A stretch of DNA of 33,699 nt from Bacilli bacterium (GTDB lineage Bacteria > Bacillota_I > Bacilli_A > RFN20 > CAG-826), in the NCBI GenBank assembly GCA_017479485.1, contig JAFVCC010000077.1, positions 1-33,699 of the forward strand, in the 5' to 3' direction. The position numbers and the translations under genes are program-made. Of the stretch, positions 28,598 through 33,699 are shown in pieces. The notes under the pieces are model-generated. The model saw only the letters and a list, made by a program, of their open reading frames with translations. It ran no database searches and had not been told where the DNA came from. Each line of letters begins with the position of its first letter. Position 1 is the first letter of the stretch.

Positions 28598-28603
28598 AGA
28601 ATA
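28598..28603 (-). promoter_or_regulatory. -10 of the amidohydrolase gene, predicted leaderless
   Basis: TATTCT on the minus strand ends 6 nt before ATG 28591. There is no Shine-Dalgarno. Confidence 0.5.
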
Positions 28604-28656
28604 GAAGATAGAATGCAAAAAGCAATGCGGTGAGATAGATTCGTGTTTTCCGCTTA

Positions 28657-28684
28657 TTGACCCGAGGAAACAAACGTGTAAAAT
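28657..28684 (+). promoter_or_regulatory. Promoter of tRNA-Gln
   Basis: TTGACC (28657-28662), a 16-nt spacer and TAAAAT (28679-28684). The mature tRNA starts 11 nt later. Confidence 0.75.
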
Positions 28685-28694
28685 TAGTGCGCCT

Positions 28695-28769
28695 TGGGGT
28701 GTAGCCAAGCGGTAAGGCACGGGTCTCTGAAATCCGCATGCACTGGTTCGATCCCAGTCACCCCAGCCA
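28695..28769 (+). tRNA. tRNA-Gln (CTG)
   Basis: Acceptor TGGGGTG (28695-28701) pairs with CACCCCA (28759-28765), then discriminator G and encoded CCA. The D-arm AGCCAAGCGGTAAGGCA is close to E. coli tRNA-Gln. The anticodon stem CGGGT/ATCCG holds the loop CTCTGAA with anticodon CTG, decoding CAG. The T-arm ACTGG-TTCGATC-CCAGT is intact. A CTG isoacceptor usually accompanies a TTG one, which would be elsewhere. Confidence 0.96.
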
Positions 28770-28781
28770 AGACGAAAAAAT

Positions 28782-28811
28782 GAGCCCTCATGATTCGAGG
28801 GCTCTTATTTT
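28782..28811. terminator. Bidirectional terminator between tRNA-Gln and pepT
   Basis: GAGCCCTC (28782-28789) pairs with GAGGGCTC (28797-28804). TTATTTTA follows on the plus strand, and six T residues follow on the minus strand. Confidence 0.88.
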
Positions 28812-28828
28812 ATGTTGCTGGCTCTTTC

Positions 28829-30028
28829 TTAAGCTTTCAGGATTTCAATGATGACATCGCGAATGATGCGGAATTCCTTGTAGGAGAGGTATTCAAAGCG
28901 TCCGTGATGATTATAGGAACCAGTGGGAAGGTTCGGAGTGGGGACGCCTTGGAAAGAGAATCCCGCGCCGTCGGTGCCGCCACGGATCGGTTCCCACTTC
29001 GGCTCGATGCCAAGCTTGTGGTAAGCCATATTGACGCGTTCGACGCATTCGGGGCAGGTATCGATGACTTCTTTCATGTTGCGGTAGTCATCACCGATGG
29101 TTAGTTCAATGGAGCAATTGGGATATTGGCGCAGAACCTCTTCCTTTGCGCGACGGAATTCTTCCTTCTGTTCTTCGAGTTTCGCGCGGTCGTGGTTGCG
29201 GATGATGTAATGCATCTTGGCTTCATCAACGCCCGAAACCAAGCTGACAAGATGGTTGAAACCTTCGTAACCCGAGGTGAACTGGGGCCGCTTTTCCGCA
29301 GGGAGCGCATGGTCAAAGGCAAAGGCGAGGTCGCTGGCGTTGACCATCTTTCCCTTCGCCTCGCCCGGATGGATCGAGATGCCATGGAGGACGACATCGG
29401 CATGGGCGGCATTAAAGGTTTCACAGGCGATGATGTCGTACTTGGCGCCATCGACGGTATAGGCGTACTTTGCGCCGAATTTCTTTGGATTAAAGTGGTC
29501 GGGCCCACGGCCGATTTCTTCATCGGGGGTGAAGCAGACGCAGATGGGGTGGTGCTCCACCTCAGGATGGGAGACAAAATAGGATAAGGCCGCCATGATC
29601 AAGGCGAGGCCAGCTTTGTCATCCGCGCCAAGGAGCGTATCCCCAGAAGTGGTGACGAGCGTGTCTCCAATATGTTCCCCTAAGGTGGCAAAATCCTTTG
29701 GCGACATGCTGTAGCCATGACCAAGTTCAATGACGCCACCGTCGTAGTTCTCGATGATTTTGGGCTTCACGTTTTCGTCGGAGCACTCCAATGCCGTGTC
29801 AACGTGGGCGTTTAATCCAATGGGGTCTAAGCCCTCTTTACCAGGGAGCTTCGCGTAGACCACGCCAAACTCATCGAGCTCGCTATCGATGCCGAGGGTT
29901 TTCAAATCTTCCTGGAGTTTGCGGGAGAGATTCAATTGCTTCGCCGTGGAAGGAACCGAATCGCTCGAATCGTCACTTTGGGTATCGATTTTGACGTAAT
30001 CGATGAAACGCTGCAGATCTAAATCCAT
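28829..30028 (-). CDS. pepT: Peptidase T (tripeptide aminopeptidase)
   Basis: PepT is a zinc aminopeptidase of the M20 family that cleaves N-terminal residues from tripeptides in the cytoplasm. At 399 residues it has the family length. Metal and catalytic motifs are in order: GLNAHVDTALE (His and Asp of the first zinc site), TLLGADDKAGLA (bridging Asp and catalytic DDKAG), VCFTPDEEIGRG (catalytic EE), YTVDGAKYDIIACETFNAA, and the C-terminal GTDGAGFSFQGVPTPNLPTG-like block (about 360-380, GGTDG with the last ligand after it). GAGGT lies about 9 nt before ATG 30028, and TAAAAT on the minus strand lies further upstream. It may recycle peptides with the pyroglutamyl peptidase-like protein, though the two are not in one operon. 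Confidence 0.96.
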   Translation of the reverse strand: MDLDLQRFIDYVKIDTQSDDSSDSVPSTAKQLNLSRKLQEDLKTLGIDSELDEFGVVYAKLPGKEGLDPIGLNAHVDTALECSDENVKPKIIENYDGGVIELGHGYSMSPKDFATLGEHIGDTLVTTSGDTLLGADDKAGLALIMAALSYFVSHPEVEHHPICVCFTPDEEIGRGPDHFNPKKFGAKYAYTVDGAKYDIIACETFNAAHADVVLHGISIHPGEAKGKMVNASDLAFAFDHALPAEKRPQFTSGYEGFNHLVSLVSGVDEAKMHYIIRNHDRAKLEEQKEEFRRAKEEVLRQYPNCSIELTIGDDYRNMKEVIDTCPECVERVNMAYHKLGIEPKWEPIRGGTDGAGFSFQGVPTPNLPTGSYNHHGRFEYLSYKEFRIIRDVIIEILKA

Positions 30029-30110
30029 GATAAGTACCTCGGCAAGATTTTACACTTATCCGCGGTGAGTTTCGGTAAAATATGCACGCGAAAAGAATCG
30101 AGGAATCCCT

Positions 30111-30365
30111 ATGAGCCAAATAACGTTAAAAATCGATGGTATGCATTGCCCCATGTGCGAGGCCCACGTCGCCGACGCCATCCGCAGAGCTTTGCCTGAA
30201 GCGAAGAAAGTTAAAGCAAATCACCGCAAAGGGGAGGCTACTTTTCTCGTCGCAGAAGGTTTGGATTATAGCCCAGCCACCAAAGCGTTAGAGGACGGCG
30301 GATATCGTGTGCTCGACCGCCAAGAAGGACCAGAAAAGAAGGGCTTCCTATTTTTCAAGAAATAA
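30111..30365 (+). CDS. HMA (heavy-metal-associated) domain protein, CopZ-like
   Basis: This 84-residue protein has one HMA domain: MSQITLKIDGMHCPMCEAHVADAIRRAL with the metal-binding GMHCPMC (CxxC) near residues 10-16, then strands ending in ALEDGGYRVLD. A short basic-aromatic tail (KKGFLFFKK) follows. Such domains carry Cu(I) or other soft metals to P-type ATPases, but no ATPase is in the window. CGAGGA lies about 8 nt before ATG 30111. It is divergent from pepT and separated from feoAB by a terminator. Confidence 0.93.
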   Translation: MSQITLKIDGMHCPMCEAHVADAIRRALPEAKKVKANHRKGEATFLVAEGLDYSPATKALEDGGYRVLDRQEGPEKKGFLFFKK

Positions 30366-30384
30366 TTTTCAATATACAAAGAAT

Positions 30385-30414
30385 GCTGATTTACTCGTTG
30401 AAATCAGCTTTTTG
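30385..30414 (+). terminator. Terminator of the HMA gene
   Basis: GCTGATTT (30385-30392) pairs with AAATCAGC (30401-30408), followed by TTTTTG. Confidence 0.9.
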
Positions 30415-30458
30415 TTAACTCCTCTTTACGGTTCTAGTTAATAAGACTTAACTTTTCC

Positions 30459-30486
30459 TTGATTCCAAGGAGCAAGACGCTATGAT
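30459..30486 (+). promoter_or_regulatory. Promoter of the feo operon
   Basis: TTGATT (30459-30464), a 16-nt spacer and TATGAT (30481-30486). CCTTGATTCCAAGG around the -35 is an imperfect palindrome and could be an iron-repressor operator, but no Fur or DtxR box is certain. A leader of about 70 nt follows. Confidence 0.5.
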
Positions 30487-30525
30487 TATTGCGTTCGGAA
30501 TGGAGTTTTTCCTCTAGTCTGGACA

Positions 30526-30554
30526 ATTACTCCTTAAAACAATCGCGGAGTAAT
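30526..30554 (+). promoter_or_regulatory. Leader hairpin directly abutting the feoA Shine-Dalgarno
   Basis: ATTACTCC (30526-30533) pairs with GGAGTAAT (30547-30554) with a 13-nt loop. GGAGGA (30555-30560) begins at the next base. The left arm CTCC could alternatively pair with the Shine-Dalgarno GGAG and hide it, so the hairpin could switch translation. Confidence 0.5.
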
Positions 30555-30563
30555 GGAGGATGT

Positions 30564-30818
30564 ATGATGATAAAGACCCTAGACACTCTCGCCGTTGGCG
30601 AGTCGGGCACCATTGTCAAAGTTCACGGCGAGGGACGCGTCCGCCGCCGCCTTTTTGACATGGGGTTGACCCCTGGAGCGGAAGTTTATTTCCGCAAGAA
30701 AGCGCCTTTTGGCGATCCGATTGAGATTACCCTTCGCGGCTATGAACTTTCTTTGAGAAAAGATGAGGCCGTGAATGTGGAAATTGAGCTGGCGGAGGTG
30801 AAGAAAAATGGACGATAA
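30564..30818 (+). CDS. feoA: FeoA, ferrous iron transport accessory protein
   Basis: This SH3-like cytoplasmic protein of about 84 residues modulates FeoB. The sequence TLDTLAVGESGTIVKVHGEGRVRRRLFDMGLTPGAEV has the FeoA signature RRRLxDMGLTPG, and it continues with KKAPFGDPIEITLRGYELSLRKDEA (family APxGDPxxxxxxGxxxxLRxxxA). ATG 30564 or ATG 30567 are both possible (MM start); GGAGG spacing favours 30567 slightly. An earlier in-frame start would cross the leader hairpin. The last 11 nt overlap feoB, so the two are translated as one unit. Confidence 0.95.
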   Translation: MMIKTLDTLAVGESGTIVKVHGEGRVRRRLFDMGLTPGAEVYFRKKAPFGDPIEITLRGYELSLRKDEAVNVEIELAEVKKNGR

Positions 30819-33081
30819 GAAAATCGTTATTGCCCTAGCTGGCAACCCCAATAGCGGCAAAACCACCCTATTCAATTCCCTTACGGGCGCTACGGCATAC
30901 GTTGGAAACTGGCCGGGCGTTACCGTCGAGAAGAGGCAGGGCACCTATCGCAATAAAAAAACCGGGGAAACCTGCGAAGTCGTCGACTTGCCGGGTATCT
31001 ACTCGCTTTCCCCATATACCCCCGAAGAAGTCATCTCTCGTGACTTCATTTTGGAGGAAAAGCCCGATGTCGTGATTAACGTCATCGACGCGACCAACCT
31101 TGAGCGCAACCTCTATATGACCACCCAGATCTTGGAAATGGATGTTCCCGTCATCTTGGCGCTCAACATGACCGACGTCTTGGAAAAAGAAGGGCAATCC
31201 ATCGATGCGGATGAACTCTCTGCTTCCCTTGGCTGCCCAGTGGTTTCGGTCTCTGCTTTGCACCGTCGTAATCTCGACATCTTGATCACCGCCGCGCTAA
31301 GAGCGGGTCGCACTTCCCGTCGCGGCTACACCGTCCTAGAAAACGGAAAATATAAAGAAATCATTGCAAAAGCCCGGGATATTTACGAACATCGCGGTGT
31401 CGAAAACCCACTCTATCACGCGATTAAAGCCCTCGAAAACGACGAGGTTGAATTAGCTCGTCGCCCTGAGGACGTGAAAGAAGTCCGCGCTCTTCTTAAC
31501 AACAAAGAAAAAGAAGATTTCGAAGCAGATACTGCTGACGAGCGTTACAAGTACATCACGGGCAACTACGTCAAATCCCGCCATGGTCAAAAAGTATCCG
31601 CCGCGGAAAAACTCACCCCTTCCGACAAGGTTGACCGCATCATGACCAACCGCTTCTTGGCCATTCCGATCTTCTTGATCGCGTTGTTCTTAATGTTCCA
31701 CCTTACCTTCGCTGAGGACTTCCTCTACTTAGGCAAGATGGGCGTTCCCTTCTCCACCTGCTTCGAAGGAAATCCTTATTTCGAGGGTCTCTTCTGGACG
31801 GAAAACGGCATCAATTCCATCGGCGTCATCATCGCCAATCTCGTCAATGGCATCACGGGATGGATTTGGGGATCGATCGAAAATGGACTCACCTCCATCG
31901 GCACGCCGGATTGGGCAGTCGGGCTTCTTGGCTCAGTCATCAACGATGGCTTCTTCGCCGTCATTGGCTTCTTGCCTCAGATTCTCTGCTTATTCTTCTT
32001 CTTCAGCTTGCTCGAAGACTCCGGCTACATGGCTCGCGTCGCCTTCGTGTTCGACCGCATCTTCCGCCGTGCTGGACTTTCCGGTCGCGCCTTCATCCCG
32101 ATGCTCATGGGCTATGGATGTGGCGTCCCTGCGATGGTCAATACCCGCACCTTGAATACCGATAAAGAACGCACCCAAACCATCCGCGTCATCGCCTTCT
32201 TCTGCTGCGGCGCGAAGGTCGCCGCTGTCGCCGCCGTCGCGGGCGTCCTTGCCGCTAAGGTCGGTTGGAACGCCGAACTCATTGGCTTATCGATGTACCT
32301 CGTCGGCATCATTCTCGCCGTGGCCATGGTCATCTTGATGCACTGGACCACCCAGCGCGAAAAAGTTCCTCCCTTCATCATGGAACTTCCCGCCTACCAT
32401 AAGCCCCAGTGGAAAGCCCTTGGTATCCATATGTGGGACAAAACCAAAGACTTCGTCAAAAAAGCGTCCACGGTCATCATCTTGGCCGCCGTGCTCATTT
32501 GGGTCTTCTCCAACTTCACCCCAACCTGGCAATATATCCCATCCCTCGTGGATGAATTTGGCGAGCCTCTTGCCGACTATGAAGGCTCCATTCTTAAGAA
32601 CATCTGCCAGATGATCTCCCCGGTCTTCTTCCCGCTTGGCTTCGGCAATAATCTCTCTGGCGCTGGCTGGTCGCTCACCCTCGCCTCGAGCCTTGGCCTC
32701 GTCGCGAAAGAACTTGTCGCCGACGCCTTCATCACCATCGCCGGTGGTGCGGATGCGGTGGAATCGATGGTGCTTGGCACCGGCATTACCACGGGTGGGC
32801 TTCTCGCCTTCTTGATCTTCAACCTCACCACGGTTCCTTGCTTCGCCGCCGTCGCTACCGCGAAGGCCGAACTCCCCAAAGGACAATTGAAGTGGACCAT
32901 CCTCTTCTGGCTTGGCACTTCCTATGTCGTCTCCTTGATGGTGCGCTTGGTCTTCGATTATGTCTGGACCCTCGCCATCATTATCCCCGCAATCGTTGCC
33001 ATCTTCGTCTGCGCCTACCTTTGGTACCGCCATGCCTGCAAGAAAGAGGAGCTTGCGAAATTAGCTAGGGAGGCCAACTAA
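30808..33081 (+). CDS. feoB: FeoB, ferrous iron transporter with G-protein domain
   Basis: This 757-residue Fe(II) transporter of the cytoplasmic membrane has an N-terminal GTPase (about 1-170): G1 GNPNSGKTT, switch region AYVGNWPGVTVE, G3 DLPGIYSL, NVIDATNLERNLYMT and G4 NMTD. A linker (about 170-275) precedes the gate domains, with LLEDSGYMARVAFVFDR (first gate, family conserved), MLMGYGCGVPA, the FGNNLSGAGW segment and LVAKELVADAFIT. The C-terminus is hydrophobic and ends in a basic-acidic tail. It is encoded behind feoA by overlap, and followed 1 nt later by a small membrane gene. Confidence 0.97.
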   Translation: MDDKKIVIALAGNPNSGKTTLFNSLTGATAYVGNWPGVTVEKRQGTYRNKKTGETCEVVDLPGIYSLSPYTPEEVISRDFILEEKPDVVINVIDATNLERNLYMTTQILEMDVPVILALNMTDVLEKEGQSIDADELSASLGCPVVSVSALHRRNLDILITAALRAGRTSRRGYTVLENGKYKEIIAKARDIYEHRGVENPLYHAIKALENDEVELARRPEDVKEVRALLNNKEKEDFEADTADERYKYITGNYVKSRHGQKVSAAEKLTPSDKVDRIMTNRFLAIPIFLIALFLMFHLTFAEDFLYLGKMGVPFSTCFEGNPYFEGLFWTENGINSIGVIIANLVNGITGWIWGSIENGLTSIGTPDWAVGLLGSVINDGFFAVIGFLPQILCLFFFFSLLEDSGYMARVAFVFDRIFRRAGLSGRAFIPMLMGYGCGVPAMVNTRTLNTDKERTQTIRVIAFFCCGAKVAAVAAVAGVLAAKVGWNAELIGLSMYLVGIILAVAMVILMHWTTQREKVPPFIMELPAYHKPQWKALGIHMWDKTKDFVKKASTVIILAAVLIWVFSNFTPTWQYIPSLVDEFGEPLADYEGSILKNICQMISPVFFPLGFGNNLSGAGWSLTLASSLGLVAKELVADAFITIAGGADAVESMVLGTGITTGGLLAFLIFNLTTVPCFAAVATAKAELPKGQLKWTILFWLGTSYVVSLMVRLVFDYVWTLAIIIPAIVAIFVCAYLWYRHACKKEELAKLAREAN

Positions 33082-33082
33082 T

Positions 33083-33271
33083 ATGCTTCCCACCCTCGTT
33101 TCGATTCTTATTGTTGCGGGGCTCTCCCTTTATGTCATTGGCATCTTCGTCTATGACTATCGGAGGAGGAAAAGCGGAAAGCCTTCCATCTTCCTCGACC
33201 AATGCGAGTCCGAGGGGAAGGGCAAAAGGCTGGTCCGCGAATTCCGTAAAGCGTACAAGAAAGGAAAATAA
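33083..33271 (+). CDS. Small single-helix membrane protein behind feoB
   Basis: This 62-residue protein has one hydrophobic helix (about 4-24), a basic stop-transfer sequence YDYRRRKSGK and a cytoplasmic tail FLDQCESEGKGKRLVREFRKAYKK with a single Cys. GGGAGG is inside the feoB end and the gene starts 1 nt after the feoB stop, so it is cotranscribed. The position is that of the FeoB-associated Cys-rich protein or FeoC, but the Cys-rich tail of that family is absent. I infer an accessory to FeoB, with low certainty. Confidence 0.75.
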   Translation: MLPTLVSILIVAGLSLYVIGIFVYDYRRRKSGKPSIFLDQCESEGKGKRLVREFRKAYKKGK

Positions 33272-33275
33272 GCCG

Positions 33276-33699
33276 ATGAAAAAGAACGCAATTGCGCTTC
33301 TCGCGCCCGTCTTTCTCCTCGCCTCATGCGCGGCAAATTCAACCGGAATAACCCGCGCTGAAGCTCGCACCGCCATAGTGGATTCGCTGGAGGACTTCGC
33401 TTCGAGCAGCGATGAAATCCTAAAATCCTTCACCGCGAAATACCGCTCCGTGGACGAAGAGGGAAATACTCTTGTTCGCCTCCTCGGGGCGGATGAAAAC
33501 GGTTCTTATGTTCTAGTGGACCGCCACTATGACGAAGAAGGCGAACTTGCAGAATATCACTATGTCCTCGGCTTAGTTGAAGAAGACGAGGAAGGGGAGG
33601 AATCCTTCTGCCTCATCGTCTCGGACGAAGACGAATTCGTCGAGAGCGAAGACGAGAAAACCATCGAGCAATCCAAAGCGGATTTTACGTCCGCTCAGA
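33276..33699 (+). CDS. N-terminal part of a lipoprotein (gene continues outside the window)
   Basis: The frame starts at ATG 33276, 4 nt after the previous stop, and stays open to the right edge (141 codons). It begins MKKNAIALLAPVFLLASC, a lipoprotein signal peptide with lipobox LASC, so Cys18 should be lipidated. The rest of the visible sequence is highly acidic (EEDEEGEE, SDEDEFVESEDEK) and mixed beta, with no motif I recognise. AAGGAAAATAAGCCG upstream gives a weak Shine-Dalgarno (AAGGA). It may be part of the feo transcription unit, because no terminator precedes it. Function unknown. Confidence 0.85.
   Translation, partial: MKKNAIALLAPVFLLASCAANSTGITRAEARTAIVDSLEDFASSSDEILKSFTAKYRSVDEEGNTLVRLLGADENGSYVLVDRHYDEEGELAEYHYVLGLVEEDEEGEESFCLIVSDEDEFVESEDEKTIEQSKADFTSAQ

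Noticed and set aside
28592-28720. 43-residue N-terminal extension of the amidohydrolase
   Set aside because: It would be read through the opposite strand of tRNA-Gln, and the conserved HxH domain begins directly at ATG 28591.
32287-33033. 248-codon minus-strand frame inside feoB
   Set aside because: Antisense shadow of a certain gene, with no motif, start signal or promoter.
1-33699. CRISPR array, IS element, prophage or att site
   Set aside because: No direct-repeat array, transposase, integrase, phage structural gene or tRNA-flanking duplication was seen.

Overview
The window looks like chromosome of a low-to-mid GC member of the Bacillota, probably an uncultured host-associated or anaerobic lineage of class Bacilli near Erysipelotrichia/RF39-type groups. 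This placement is inferred from gene content (AsnA-type asparagine synthetase, FeoAB, Mrp with an N-terminal four-Cys motif, PepT, a clostridial/bacilli-type EIIC_2 protein) and from promoter style; no rRNA or marker phylogeny is available. TGA is used as a stop (for example the EAL gene ends in TGA), so the genetic code is standard and this is not a Mycoplasma-type code. No phage, IS element or CRISPR array was seen.

Layout. 1-3840: end of a surface/secreted beta-rich protein, an MscS channel, a small membrane protein and a GPH/MFS sugar symporter. 3855-6165: a STAS-kinase fusion on the minus strand divergent from asnA. 6200-9890: a heterodimeric ABC exporter with one degenerate ATP site. 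9994-11649: a small PII-like-sized protein with a CPA2 cation/proton antiporter. 11659-16774: a signalling block of response regulator-EAL, Hpt protein, EIIC-like membrane protein and a membrane SpoIIE-phosphatase/HATPase fusion, followed by a second MscS channel. 17903-20690: mostly small single genes (degenerate laccase-domain protein, possible nuclease-like protein, VanZ, Pr6Pr-like membrane protein, Nudix hydrolase). 20707-23125: tRNA-His, a TetR regulator, a YugP-like protein without its zinc motif, and a remnant of a DUF6273-type protein. 23126-25164: a PNPOx/NimA-like flavoprotein, a DUF3800 protein with a structured leader, and a flavodoxin-like protein. 25187-30028: minus-strand metabolic genes (Mrp, CBS protein, DJ-1/PfpI, pyroglutamyl peptidase-like, amidohydrolase, PepT) interrupted by tRNA-Gln(CUG). 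30111-33699: HMA metal-binding protein, feoAB, a small membrane protein, and the start of a lipoprotein.

The strongest points for follow-up are: (a) about ten genes have a -10 hexamer only 6-9 nt before the start codon and no Shine-Dalgarno, which predicts widespread leaderless mRNAs next to genes with normal Shine-Dalgarno sites; (b) a possible partner-switching circuit in which a membrane phosphatase/kinase (14906-16774) could act on a STAS domain fused to a small-molecule kinase (3915-5069), with no sigma factor in sight; (c) a YugP-family protein in which HExxH is replaced by AQKSS; (d) a DUF3800 gene behind a promoter and a roughly 100-nt leader with GAAA- and UUCG-capped hairpins. All family assignments were made by eye from motifs and remembered families, without a database search.
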